Source: Orbus hercynius (GTDB lineage: Bacteria > Pseudomonadota > Gammaproteobacteria > Enterobacterales > Orbaceae). From it: a DNA stretch of 64,000 nucleotides. The position numbers and the translations under genes are program-made. This document shows positions 29,981 through 38,822 of this stretch, in pieces. Location: positions 1-64,000 of the forward strand of contig NZ_RBWY01000004.1 in assembly GCF_003634275.1 (NCBI RefSeq). The letters are read 5' to 3'. Numbering within the stretch: position 1 is the first letter of the stretch; the number at the start of each line of letters is the position of its first letter. Under the pieces are notes generated by a model that had not been told where the DNA came from, did no database searches, and saw only the letters and a program-made list of their open reading frames with translations.

Positions 29981-31084
29981 TCAACGATCTGTTAAGACTT
30001 TAGTCCAACTGCGTGTCATGAGTTTTTCAATTTTTGGTGACATAATCTGGAGTGAAAACAGTTTATCCATCGTTGCCGCATCGGGATAAATAGCCGAATT
30101 ATTTTTAATCTGATCATCCAAATAAGGCCCTGCTGTTGTCACGGCATTGGCGTAAAAGACATGATTACTAATGTCAGCAATCACTTGCGGTTCCATCAAA
30201 TAATTTAAAAAAGCATAAGCCTCATCGATATTTTCAGCATCTTTTGGAATAGCAAACACATCAAAGTAAGCAATTGCGCCTTCTTTTGGAATATAATATT
30301 TAACATTCACGTTATTATTAGCTTCTTTCGCCGCTGCAATCGCTTGCATGATATCGCCCGACCAACCTATCGCAACACAAATATCACCATTGGCTAAATC
30401 ATTAATAAATTTAGAGGAATGAAAATAGGTTACAAATGGACGCAATTTACTTAAATGTTCGGTCGCTTTTTTATAATCATCAGGATTTTGGCTATTAGGA
30501 TCGAGTCCAAGATAATTTAATACCGTTGGGAAAATCTCGGTCGGTGCATCTAAAAATGCCACACCGCAGCGTGAAAGTTTTTGTAAATTGTCCGGATTAA
30601 GCACCAAATCCCAGCTATCAACAGGTGCATCATCACCTAACGTTTTTTTCACTTGATCAACATTATAACCAATACCGGTTGTTAACCACATATAGGGAAT
30701 CGCATAACGATTATCCGGATCATGCTTAGCTAACATTTTCAACAAGTTTTCATCAAGGTTTTGGTAATTCGGTAATTGACTTTTATCTAACGGCGTAAAA
30801 ATACCTACTTTAGCTTGACGCTCTAAAAAGCTATCGGATGGGACGACTAAATCAAAACCGGTATTGCCGGCCATTAATTTACTCTCTAGTACTTCATTGG
30901 AATCAAACACATCATAAACGACTTTTATGCCAGTTTGTTTTTCAAAATTTATTATCGTGTCTGGTGCAATATATGAAGACCAGTTGTAAATGTAAAGATG
31001 GCGATCTTTGGTAAGACCAGTAAATGAGCATAAAACAAGTATTAAAGCTGTCGTAGCTTTTAACCAGAGAAAGATATTAGACAT
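29981..31084 (-). CDS. potF: Periplasmic putrescine-binding protein, PotF-like
   Basis: A 367-residue periplasmic solute-binding protein with a Sec signal peptide. It aligns closely with E. coli PotF: YNWSSYIAPDTI, FEKQTGIKVVYDVFDSNEVLE, FDLVVPSDSFLERQ, SRCGVAFLDAP, YFHSSKFINDLANGD and DHVFYANA-like blocks. ATG 31084 is chosen over a TTG at 31099 because AGGA lies about 9 nt upstream. E. coli PotF works with PotGHI, but no ATPase or permease gene is next to it here, so it must pair with components encoded elsewhere. The ligand is likely putrescine by similarity. Confidence 0.87.
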   Translation of the reverse strand: MSNIFLWLKATTALILVLCSFTGLTKDRHLYIYNWSSYIAPDTIINFEKQTGIKVVYDVFDSNEVLESKLMAGNTGFDLVVPSDSFLERQAKVGIFTPLDKSQLPNYQNLDENLLKMLAKHDPDNRYAIPYMWLTTGIGYNVDQVKKTLGDDAPVDSWDLVLNPDNLQKLSRCGVAFLDAPTEIFPTVLNYLGLDPNSQNPDDYKKATEHLSKLRPFVTYFHSSKFINDLANGDICVAIGWSGDIMQAIAAAKEANNNVNVKYYIPKEGAIAYFDVFAIPKDAENIDEAYAFLNYLMEPQVIADISNHVFYANAVTTAGPYLDDQIKNNSAIYPDAATMDKLFSLQIMSPKIEKLMTRSWTKVLTDR

Positions 31085-31132
31085 CCGCACGATCCTCAAA
31101 AGTGTGCAAATTCAATAATAATTTTATTTAAT

Positions 31133-31371
31133 TTAGACCAGATACTCAAGAAATTGCCTGACGAATCCGTGTATTACATTACACCGCATTAAGTTATCGC
31201 TGTTTTGCTAAATTAGATAAAACCCAAACCTTGCTGGTAAGACAAGGGACGGTAAGCGCGAGCCAAATAGTTAGGCTATTTGATAAAAGGGAACCACCCT
31301 CGCTTTACGTTCAAAAGAATACTGCGATATTTTATTTTTTACTAGTCTTTTTTTACCTAAAAACCAAATGA
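31133..31371 (+). pseudogene. Decayed ProQ/FinO-domain remnant
   Basis: In one plus-strand frame DQILKKLPDE is readable (31136-31165). A frame shift at the same bases leads into a frame open from 31162 to 31371 that reads IRVLHYTALSYRCFAKL and then GTVSASQ. This resembles the ProQ/FinO RNA-chaperone core (LPxE..s..qlr.aLr.YT.s.rYl..l...G.vt). The start, part of the middle and the C-terminus are missing and a stop precedes the readable part. The match is by eye over about 40 residues, so it could be fortuitous. It sits between divergent potF and lpxL. Confidence 0.42.
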
Positions 31372-31397
31372 TTTTTATTTATTAAAATCATTTGGTT
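31362..31397. repeat. 14-bp perfect inverted repeat before lpxL
   Basis: AACCAAATGATTTT (31362-31375) and AAAATCATTTGGTT (31384-31397) are perfectly complementary with an 8-nt TATTTATT spacer. It follows the ProQ-like remnant and may be its former terminator or an operator for lpxL; the T-rich stretch is on the 5' side. Confidence 0.5.
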
Positions 31398-31509
31398 ACA
31401 AATTTACAATTCTTATTTAGCGTCACTAATCTAGCCTATAGAGCGATAATTACATAAAACATAAAATACAGATTAAAGTAGTTATAATTTATTTTTTATA
31501 GATTATGTA

Positions 31510-31515
31510 TATAAT
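31510..31515 (+). promoter_or_regulatory. Likely lpxL -10 element
   Basis: A perfect TATAAT sits 38 bp before the lpxL start in a very A/T-rich stretch. The -35 region has only a poor TTATTT-type match, so the promoter is inferred mainly from the -10. Confidence 0.4.
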
Positions 31516-31552
31516 GATTAGCTAAATAACTCATTAGATCATCAAAAAGCAC

Positions 31553-32503
31553 ATGAGCAGTAATCAAGAAATTCACGCCAAATTTACTCAAGATTTACTT
31601 CATCCTCGCTATTGGTTAACTTGGCTAGGCATCGGTCTTTTATTTGTATTGGTTTTATTACCTTATCCTGTAATTTATCAAATTGGCAAAGGACTTGGAC
31701 TACTTGCTCGTAAATTGATAGGTAAACGTGAAGAAACGGCAAGGCAAAATCTAAAATTATGTTTTCCCCATTTATCTGACACTGAAAGAGAAAAGTTACT
31801 GCGTGATAACTTTATTTCAACCGGTATGGCAATTTTTGAAACCGGTATGGCTTGGTTCTGGCCCGATCGAAGAGTAAAAAAACACAGTAAAATTATTGGT
31901 GATGATTATATAAAAGAAGTTCAAAAAAATGGCCAAGGTGTATTGCTAATTGGGATCCATTTCTTAACTTTAGAGCTCGGTGCACGAATATTAGGGCTAA
32001 GTCATCCTGGTGTTGGAGTTTATCGCCCTAATGACAATCCAGTAATGGATTACATTCAACTAAAAGGTCGATTAAAATCAAATAAATATATGCTAGAGCG
32101 CTATAATACTAAAGGCATGATTAGAGCACTCAAGCAAGGTGAGATTGTTTGGTATGCTCCGGATCATGACTATGGGCCTAAAAATAGTACCTTCGCTCCC
32201 TTTTTTGCTGTAGAAAAAGCAGCAACAACCGTTGGTACAAAAATTCTTGTGAAATTAGCTCAACCGGCAATCATTCCCTTTACTCCAAAACGAGATTCTA
32301 AAGGCCGTTATGTTGTCTCGGTAACACCCGCATTACAAAATTATCCGCTTGAGGATGAAATTGCCGCTGCAACTTTCATGAATAAAGCAATTGAACATGA
32401 GATATTGAAAGCTCCCGAACAATATATGTGGTTACACCGTCGATTTAAAACACGCCCACCTGGCGAACAATCTTTATATTCTGATGACGTACAAAACGAT
32501 TAA
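31553..32503 (+). CDS. lpxL: Kdo2-lipid IVA lauroyltransferase
   Basis: Adds a secondary acyl chain to the Kdo2-lipid A precursor at the inner membrane. It is 316 residues long (E. coli LpxL 306). One N-terminal membrane anchor is followed by the acyltransferase domain with the catalytic HFLTLE (HX4E) motif. Blocks shared with E. coli LpxL include LLHPRYWLTWLGIG, METGMAWFWPDRR-like, GVYRPNDNP, VWYAPDHDYGP and APEQYMWLHRRFKTRP. LpxP is a close paralogue in E. coli and cannot be fully excluded by eye. The gene stands alone upstream of the fdn operon. Confidence 0.93.
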   Translation: MSSNQEIHAKFTQDLLHPRYWLTWLGIGLLFVLVLLPYPVIYQIGKGLGLLARKLIGKREETARQNLKLCFPHLSDTEREKLLRDNFISTGMAIFETGMAWFWPDRRVKKHSKIIGDDYIKEVQKNGQGVLLIGIHFLTLELGARILGLSHPGVGVYRPNDNPVMDYIQLKGRLKSNKYMLERYNTKGMIRALKQGEIVWYAPDHDYGPKNSTFAPFFAVEKAATTVGTKILVKLAQPAIIPFTPKRDSKGRYVVSVTPALQNYPLEDEIAAATFMNKAIEHEILKAPEQYMWLHRRFKTRPPGEQSLYSDDVQND

Positions 32504-32636
32504 ATATTCAGTCTCTATTTAATACTAATGTAACGTAAAATTTACTTATAATTTACCAACGATTTTGTTGTTGTAGATTACCAAATACAGACAAATTAAT
32601 TCATCGCCATTACGCGGAACTATGTTGTTTGAGTAT

Positions 32637-32650
32637 TTGATCTATATCAA
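32637..32650 (+). promoter_or_regulatory. FNR box upstream of fdnG
   Basis: TTGATCTATATCAA matches the FNR consensus TTGAT-N4-ATCAA perfectly. A TACTTT -10-like element lies at 32675-32680, which puts the FNR site near -42, the classical class II activating position. The start codon of fdnG is 131 bp downstream. This points to anaerobic induction, as for E. coli fdnGHI, rather than the aerobic fdoGHI pattern. Confidence 0.82.
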
Positions 32651-32780
32651 ATAATTAGACTTAAATTTGTTTTTTACTTTATTTTATTGAGTAGAAATAC
32701 TATGATAAATACAAAGGGCTTAGTCCCGTTATTATAACAATTAAGCAATCAGTTAATGTCATTCTCTCTAAGGAGTTCAT

Positions 32781-35700
32781 ATGCTATTTAACCGTAGACA
32801 GTTCTTTAAGATCTGTGCTGGTGGTATGGCAGGAACCACAGTGGCAACACTTGGTTTTTCACCAAACGTGGCTTTGGCGCAAACTCGTCAATACAAATTA
32901 CTCAAATCTAAAGAAACACGAAATAACTGTACATACTGTTCAGTAGGTTGTGGCATGTTACTTTATAGCCGAGGTGATGGTGCAAAAAATGCAATCTCCT
33001 CAATATTTCATGTTGAAGGTGATCCCGACCATCCAGTGAGCCGAGGCTCACTGTGTCCAAAAGGTGCAGGCGTACTAGACTATATCAAAAGTGAAAACCG
33101 AGTCAAATATCCTGAGTATCGAGCACCTGGTTCAGACAGTTGGCAAAGAATCAGTTGGGAAGATGCGATAGATCGCATTGCCCGATTAATGAAAGCTGAC
33201 CGCGATAAAAATTTTATCGAAAAAAATGCTAAAGGTGAGACAGTTAATCGATGGACGACAACTGGCTGGTTGGTTACGTCTGCGGCAAGCAATGAAACTG
33301 GATGGTTAGCATTTAAAGTTGCCAGATCGTTAGGTATGCTCGCATTAGAAACGCAGGCGCGTGTCTGTCATGGACCATCTGTATCAAGTTTAGCGGCAAC
33401 TTATGGCCGTGGTGCGATGACCAACAACTGGAATGACATTAAAAATGCCAATGTGGTTATTGTCATGGGTGGTAACGCAGCTGAAGCTCACCCCGTCGGC
33501 TTTAAATGGGCGATGGAAGCCAAAATTAACAATGGCGCAGAACTGATTGCTATCGACCCGCGGTTTCATCGTACGGCGTCTGTTGCCGATCGTTATGTAC
33601 CCATTCGCTCAGGTTCAGATATTACCTTTTTGCTGGGTGTAATTAATTACCTTATCAGTAATGATGAAGTCAATCATGACTATTTAATCACTCACAGTAA
33701 CGCCAGCTTAATTGTCCGTGACGATTTTAACTTTGATGAAAATAGTGGCTTATTTAGTGGTTATAATGAAAATGAGCACAAATACGATCAAACAAGCTGG
33801 GCGTATCAAACTGATGAAAACGGCTATGCTCTGCGCGATAAAACGTTACAACATCCTAACTGTGTCTGGAACCTGTTAAAAAAACACGCCAGCCGTTATA
33901 CACCCGAAATGGTCAACCGAGTTACAGGTACGCCGGTTGAGGATTTCCTACATGTGTGTAAATCGCTTGCTAGCACGAAAACCAATGATCGAGCAGCCAC
34001 CTTCTTATATGCTTTAGGTTGGACTCAGCACAGCTACGGAACACAAATTATTCGTACCGCAGCGATGATTCAGTTATTATTGGGTAACATAGGTGTCATG
34101 GGCGGTGGTATTAACGCACTACGTGGCCACTCAAATATTCAAGGGTTAACTGACGTTGGTCTATTATCAAACCGTTTACCGGCTTACCTTGATCTACCAA
34201 AAGATAGCCAAATTACCTTAGAGCAGTATTTAGCTGAAAAAACCCCTAAACCATTAGGGCCAAGTGAAGTCAATTTCTGGGGCAATTATCCTAAATTTTT
34301 CGTTAGTTTCATGAAGTCAATGTATGGCAATAATGCAACTAAAGAGAACAATTGGGGATTTGATTGGTTACCGAAATGGGATAAAACCTATGATGTTCTT
34401 CAATTCAGCAAAATGATGAGAGATGGTGAAGCGACAGGATTTATTTGTGAAGGTTTTAACCCTTTAGCAGCCTTCCCAGATAAAAACAGTGTACGCGAAG
34501 GACTATCAAAACTAAAATTCTTAGTTAGTATTGATCCAATGCCGACTGAAACTGCTGAGTTTTGGAAAAATTACGGTGAATCAAATGATGTTGATTCAAG
34601 TAGCATTCAAACCGAAGTGTTCCGCTTACCTGCTAACTGTTTCGCCGAAGAAAATGGCACAATCGTCAACTCTTCTCGCTGGTTACAATGGCACTGGTCA
34701 GCCGCTGAGCCACCTTACGAAGCGATGCACGATCCTGAAATCATTGCTCGCATCTTCTTAAGAATGAAAGAATTATATCAAGAAGAAGGCGGCCCATGCC
34801 AAGAACCAATTAATAACTTGGTTTGGGATTATAAAGTTGCTCACGACCCATCAGCAGAAGAGCTTGCTAAAGATTATAATGGCCGGGCGTTAGTTGACCT
34901 TAAAGATGCAAACGGTAATGTTACCGTCAAAAAAGGCCAGCTATTAAGTGGCTTCTCACAACTGAAAGATGATGGCTCAACATCAAGTGGTATCTGGATT
35001 TTCTGTGGTTGTTGGACAGAAGAAGGTAACCTAATGGCAAGGCGAGATCCAGCTGATCCGTCAGGTAAAGGTGTCCATCCTGGTTGGGCTTGGTCGTGGC
35101 CAATGAATCGACGCGTACTGTATAACCGTGCGTCAGCGGATAGTAACGGTAAGGCGTATGATCCAAAGCGTGTATTAGTTGAGTGGAATGGTTCTAGCTG
35201 GACGGGCAATGATATTCCAGATTTTACTGCAACATTGTCTCCGGCTTCTGGTGCTGGGGCATTCATCATGAATAACGATGGACTCGGTGGGCTATTTTGT
35301 CTTAATCGATTAGTTGATGGGCCATTCCCAGAACACTATGAACCATTTGAGACACCAATTAGCACTAATCCATTACATCCTGCGCAAATAAACAGCCCTG
35401 CTGCTCGTATATTTAAAGAGGATAAAGCACGTTTGGGGGATGCTGAAAACTTCCCTTATGTTGGCACAACTTATAGTATTACTGAACACTTCCATTTCTG
35501 GACTCAGCATGCACGTTTAAATGCGATTATCCAACCAGAGCAATTTATTGAAATTAGCGAAAACTTGGCCAACCAGAAAGGGATAAAATTAGGCGATACA
35601 GTCAAAGTCAGTTCAAATCGTGGATATGTTAAAGCGAAAGCGGTGGTGACTAAGCGTATGCCGACGTTAACAGTAGATGGTAAAGAGATCGAGACAATTG

Positions 35701-35858
35701 GTATACCTATTGTTTGGGGATTCACAGGACAAACTAAAAAAGGCTTTTTGGTCAATGGATTAACACCGCATGTTGGCGATGCGAATTCACAGACACCAGA
35801 GTACAAAACTTTTTTAGTTAATGTTGAAAAGATTTCTTCTGAAACCTCAGTCGCGTAG
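32781..35858 (+). CDS. fdnG: Formate dehydrogenase-N alpha subunit, cysteine type
   Basis: Periplasmic molybdenum/tungsten bis-MGD subunit that oxidises formate, 1025 residues (E. coli FdnG 1015). A Tat signal begins NRRQFFK, followed by the [4Fe-4S] cysteines in CTYCSVGCG and a later CPKG. The key position is codon 196: it is TGT (Cys) at 33366-33368 in ARVCHGPSV, whereas E. coli FdnG has selenocysteine (UGA) there. The rest of the sequence follows E. coli FdnG closely, including NAAEAHPVGF and GGNALRGHSNIQG-like blocks. AAGGAG lies before the ATG. It is first gene of fdnGHI, with an FNR box upstream. Confidence 0.96.
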   Translation: MLFNRRQFFKICAGGMAGTTVATLGFSPNVALAQTRQYKLLKSKETRNNCTYCSVGCGMLLYSRGDGAKNAISSIFHVEGDPDHPVSRGSLCPKGAGVLDYIKSENRVKYPEYRAPGSDSWQRISWEDAIDRIARLMKADRDKNFIEKNAKGETVNRWTTTGWLVTSAASNETGWLAFKVARSLGMLALETQARVCHGPSVSSLAATYGRGAMTNNWNDIKNANVVIVMGGNAAEAHPVGFKWAMEAKINNGAELIAIDPRFHRTASVADRYVPIRSGSDITFLLGVINYLISNDEVNHDYLITHSNASLIVRDDFNFDENSGLFSGYNENEHKYDQTSWAYQTDENGYALRDKTLQHPNCVWNLLKKHASRYTPEMVNRVTGTPVEDFLHVCKSLASTKTNDRAATFLYALGWTQHSYGTQIIRTAAMIQLLLGNIGVMGGGINALRGHSNIQGLTDVGLLSNRLPAYLDLPKDSQITLEQYLAEKTPKPLGPSEVNFWGNYPKFFVSFMKSMYGNNATKENNWGFDWLPKWDKTYDVLQFSKMMRDGEATGFICEGFNPLAAFPDKNSVREGLSKLKFLVSIDPMPTETAEFWKNYGESNDVDSSSIQTEVFRLPANCFAEENGTIVNSSRWLQWHWSAAEPPYEAMHDPEIIARIFLRMKELYQEEGGPCQEPINNLVWDYKVAHDPSAEELAKDYNGRALVDLKDANGNVTVKKGQLLSGFSQLKDDGSTSSGIWIFCGCWTEEGNLMARRDPADPSGKGVHPGWAWSWPMNRRVLYNRASADSNGKAYDPKRVLVEWNGSSWTGNDIPDFTATLSPASGAGAFIMNNDGLGGLFCLNRLVDGPFPEHYEPFETPISTNPLHPAQINSPAARIFKEDKARLGDAENFPYVGTTYSITEHFHFWTQHARLNAIIQPEQFIEISENLANQKGIKLGDTVKVSSNRGYVKAKAVVTKRMPTLTVDGKEIETIGIPIVWGFTGQTKKGFLVNGLTPHVGDANSQTPEYKTFLVNVEKISSETSVA

Positions 35859-35876
35859 TTAATAGGGAACCACATT

Positions 35877-36845
35877 ATGTCATTACAAACACAAGACATT
35901 ATTAGACGATCAGCAACCAATGATCTCACGCCTGCGCCAAAAGCCAGGGACTTTCAGCAAGAAGTTGCTAAATTAATCGACGTCACAACTTGTATCGGCT
36001 GTAAAGCCTGCCAAGTGGCCTGCAATGAGTGGAATGATCTCAGACCAGAAATTGGTCATTCAGTTGGAGTCTACGATAACCCTGCTGACTTAGAACCAAA
36101 AGCTTGGACAGTCATGCGTTACTCTGAAATTGAAACTAACGGTAAATTAGAGTGGCTTATTCGTAAAGATGGCTGTATGCACTGTAGCGATCCAGGCTGT
36201 TTAAAAGCCTGCCCAGCGGAAGGCGCGATTATTCAGTATGCCAATGGTATCGTTGATTTCCAATCCGAACATTGTATTGGATGTGGTTACTGCGTCGCAG
36301 GTTGTCCATTCAATATTCCACGTATTAGCAAAGAAGACAACCATGCTTATAAATGTACATTATGTGTTGATCGTGTTGCTGTAGGGCAAGAACCAGCCTG
36401 TGTGAAAACTTGCCCAACGGGCGCAATTCATTTCGGTACCAAAGTTGATATGATCAATTATGCCGATAAACGTATTGTGGATTTAAAAAACCGCGGCTAT
36501 GAAAATGCTGGCTTATACGATCCAGAAGGTGTGGGCGGCACACACGTTATGTACGTGTTACATCACGCCGATCAACCAAATCTGTATCACGGTTTGCCAA
36601 AAGATCCACACATCAATGAAGTCGTGAAATTCTGGAAAGGCGCTTGGAAACCGATTACCGCCGCTGCATTTGTTGCAACTTTTGCCGGATTAGTCTTCCA
36701 CTACATGGCTGTTGGTCCAATTGAAGTGGATGAAGATGATATTGAACATGAAAAAGAGAGTGATAAAAAGGCCAGAGAGGCTTTTATTGCCGATAAATTA
36801 GACAAGACGACTTCAACAAAAACACAGGAGAATCATCATGAATAA
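35877..36845 (+). CDS. fdnH: Formate dehydrogenase-N beta (iron-sulfur) subunit
   Basis: Electron-transfer subunit of 322 residues carrying four [4Fe-4S] clusters. Four cysteine groups are visible: [37 protein letters not shown] and CTLCVDRV with CVKTCP. One C-terminal membrane helix (about residues 258-276) anchors it to the inner membrane facing the periplasm. It has about 25 more residues than E. coli FdnH, as a charged C-terminal tail ([14 protein letters not shown]). It lies 18 bp after fdnG and overlaps fdnI by 8 bp. Confidence 0.96.
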   Translation: MSLQTQDIIRRSATNDLTPAPKARDFQQEVAKLIDVTTCIGCKACQVACNEWNDLRPEIGHSVGVYDNPADLEPKAWTVMRYSEIETNGKLEWLIRKDGCMHCSDPGCLKACPAEGAIIQYANGIVDFQSEHCIGCGYCVAGCPFNIPRISKEDNHAYKCTLCVDRVAVGQEPACVKTCPTGAIHFGTKVDMINYADKRIVDLKNRGYENAGLYDPEGVGGTHVMYVLHHADQPNLYHGLPKDPHINEVVKFWKGAWKPITAAAFVATFAGLVFHYMAVGPIEVDEDDIEHEKESDKKAREAFIADKLDKTTSTKTQENHHE

Positions 36846-37518
36846 TAAAGGGATGATTTTAAGAACACCTCTCATTGTGAGATTCTGCCATGTCTTTATT
36901 GTGATACTCTTTATCATTACGGCTTTATCAGGATTATCATTATTTTTTCCATCAATCAAAGCGTTTGCATTAGTGTTAGGTACACCACAGCTAGTGCGAG
37001 AGTTACATCCATTTTTAGGCTGTATTATATTTATCTTGCTAATGTTTATGCTGATAAAACTTGCTCATCATAACATCCCTAACAAAGATGATGTTCGTTG
37101 GTTAAAAAGTATTAAACAAGTCGTTGCAGGAAAAGAACCTGAAGATATTCCTATCGGTAAATACAATGCCGGTCAAAAGTTTTTGTTTTGGTGCATTATG
37201 AGTTTAATCACCGTGCTATTGGTGACTGGCTTGGTTATGTGGCGTCGCTACTTTGCCGACTACTTCTCTGTGGATATCGTGCGTATTGCAATTTTCTTCC
37301 ACTCACTTGCCGCAATTGCTTTAATTTTATTAATTATTGGCCATGCTTACATGGCGATGTGGGTCAAAGGATCAATCAAAGGCATGATTACCGGATACGT
37401 TTCTCGAGCTTGGGCTAGAAAAAATCACTCTAAATGGTACCATGATGAAATGAAAGACGTGTATCAAGCTGAGCTACAAAGCAAAGCAGAAAACAGTACG
37501 GATGCGGCTCAAAAATAA
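36838..37518 (+). CDS. fdnI: Formate dehydrogenase-N gamma (cytochrome b) subunit
   Basis: Inner-membrane cytochrome b556 subunit of 226 residues with four membrane segments. It passes electrons from FdnH through two b hemes to quinone. Candidate heme histidines occur in [23 protein letters not shown] and IGHAYMAM. It starts inside the end of fdnH (8-bp overlap), so translation is coupled. E. coli homologues are 211-217 residues; the extra length is a polar C-terminal tail. Confidence 0.94.
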   Translation: MNNKGMILRTPLIVRFCHVFIVILFIITALSGLSLFFPSIKAFALVLGTPQLVRELHPFLGCIIFILLMFMLIKLAHHNIPNKDDVRWLKSIKQVVAGKEPEDIPIGKYNAGQKFLFWCIMSLITVLLVTGLVMWRRYFADYFSVDIVRIAIFFHSLAAIALILLIIGHAYMAMWVKGSIKGMITGYVSRAWARKNHSKWYHDEMKDVYQAELQSKAENSTDAAQK

Positions 37519-37546
37519 CGCATACAGCCAATCATCATGATTCAAA

Positions 37547-37577
37547 AATGGAACACAATCACGTGTTCCATTGCTTT
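37547..37577 (+). terminator. Candidate terminator after fdnI
   Basis: AATGGAACAC (37547-37556) and GTGTTCCATT (37563-37572) form a 10-bp stem with a 6-nt loop, followed by GCTTTT. fdhE lies about 75 bp further on and may be expressed by read-through. Confidence 0.6.
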
Positions 37578-37648
37578 TATGCAAGCTTGCTGTGGCGATG
37601 ATAGCATCTTGTCACCTCTCTATTGATGACATTTAAAATAGGTTAAAA

Positions 37649-38572
37649 ATGAGTATTAAAATTGTTCCTCAAGAACAGCTTGAACAACAAAATGATAAAG
37701 TCAGTCTTATTCATAAAGTACCATTACTGTTCTACCCGGTACCCAAAACACTATACTCACAGCGGTTATCTCGCCTACAATTTTTGGTGAAAGATAGCCC
37801 TTTTGCTGACTATCTCAACTTTTGTAGCAAAATTGTGGCACAGCAAGCCAAGCTTGTTGAAACAATGCCAATTAGCCAGAATCTGACTGAATCAATTGAT
37901 TTAGCGATAAAAAAAAATATCGCACCATTATCAATTGAAAACTATCCGCTAACATTACAATGGCTAGACTATCTTTATCCGATTATGGACGCCGTTAGCG
38001 ATGTGAATGAATCGATAACGAAAACGATTAATAATTTAAAACAAAACAGTAAAGAGCAGCTATTAGATAAAGCCAGCCAATTGCTTGCCGGCCAATTTGA
38101 CGCCGTCGACAGTAATGAGTCGCTGTTTATTTGGTCAGCACTATCAACCTATTACAGCCAGCTCGCAAGCCAATTACCTGGTAAAGCTGTGGCAGAATTT
38201 GGCGAGCAACGTTGGCTCTGCCCGGTGTGCCAAAGCAGCCCTGTCGCCAGTATTGTGCATCTTGGCAATAATATCGGGCTACGGTATTTGCATTGCAGCT
38301 TATGTGAAAGTGAGTGGCATGTGCCAAGAGCAAAATGTACTAATTGCGATAACTTACAAGATATCACCTACTACGCACTGGATAATGAGTTAGCAGCGAT
38401 AAAAACCGAGTGTTGTGATCACTGTCATAGCTACTTAAAAATCTTTAGTCAAGAACGCGATCCGCATCTTGATGTCGTAGCGGATGATATTTATTCATTA
38501 TTACTTGATATGGAAACCGAAAAAGAACAATTCTCAAAAAGCGGTGTGAATCCTTTATTATTTTCAGTCTAG
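37649..38572 (+). CDS. fdhE: Formate dehydrogenase accessory protein FdhE
   Basis: Cytoplasmic maturation factor of 307 residues (E. coli 309) needed for activity of respiratory formate dehydrogenases. The second half has the four rubredoxin-like cysteine pairs of the family: CPVCQ, CSLC, CTNC and CDHC, with CC at the last group. Its position right after fdnGHI matches E. coli fdoGHI-fdhE. A hairpin terminator candidate follows the stop. Confidence 0.93.
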   Translation: MSIKIVPQEQLEQQNDKVSLIHKVPLLFYPVPKTLYSQRLSRLQFLVKDSPFADYLNFCSKIVAQQAKLVETMPISQNLTESIDLAIKKNIAPLSIENYPLTLQWLDYLYPIMDAVSDVNESITKTINNLKQNSKEQLLDKASQLLAGQFDAVDSNESLFIWSALSTYYSQLASQLPGKAVAEFGEQRWLCPVCQSSPVASIVHLGNNIGLRYLHCSLCESEWHVPRAKCTNCDNLQDITYYALDNELAAIKTECCDHCHSYLKIFSQERDPHLDVVADDIYSLLLDMETEKEQFSKSGVNPLLFSV

Positions 38573-38577
38573 AATTC

Positions 38578-38620
38578 ATCTGCTCTGCTAGCATCATAAC
38601 AGAAACAGAGCAGATTTTCC
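38578..38620 (+). terminator. Candidate terminator after fdhE
   Basis: ATCTGCTCTG and CAGAGCAGAT are perfectly complementary (10 bp) with an 18-nt loop, followed by TTTCC. The long loop and short T run make it moderate. Confidence 0.5.
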
Positions 38621-38761
38621 GCTTCGGCCTGCCCACTCATCACGGTTAATTCTCGAAAGCTTATTCGACCTATAAATATCCCTTTAATGTAAAAATTGGC
38701 GCCCCTAAACGTCTTCTCAATCAACAACAATAAGCAAACAAAATAAAAATCACTAAACTAC

Positions 38762-38790
38762 TTAACATTTATCAATATTCTCGCTACAAT
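38762..38790 (+). promoter_or_regulatory. Promoter of the first binding-protein gene
   Basis: TTAACA (38762-38767), a 17-bp spacer and TACAAT (38785-38790) lie about 32 bp before the ATG. I saw no TyrR-like box in this upstream region, unlike the promoter before the second binding protein. Confidence 0.55.
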
Positions 38791-38822
38791 AGCAAAATCA
38801 TCGTACTAGTTTAGAGATACAA

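Noticed and set aside
34874..35269. 131-codon minus-strand ORF inside fdnG
   Set aside because: Lies fully within the well-conserved fdnG frame and has no ribosome binding site or recognisable domain.
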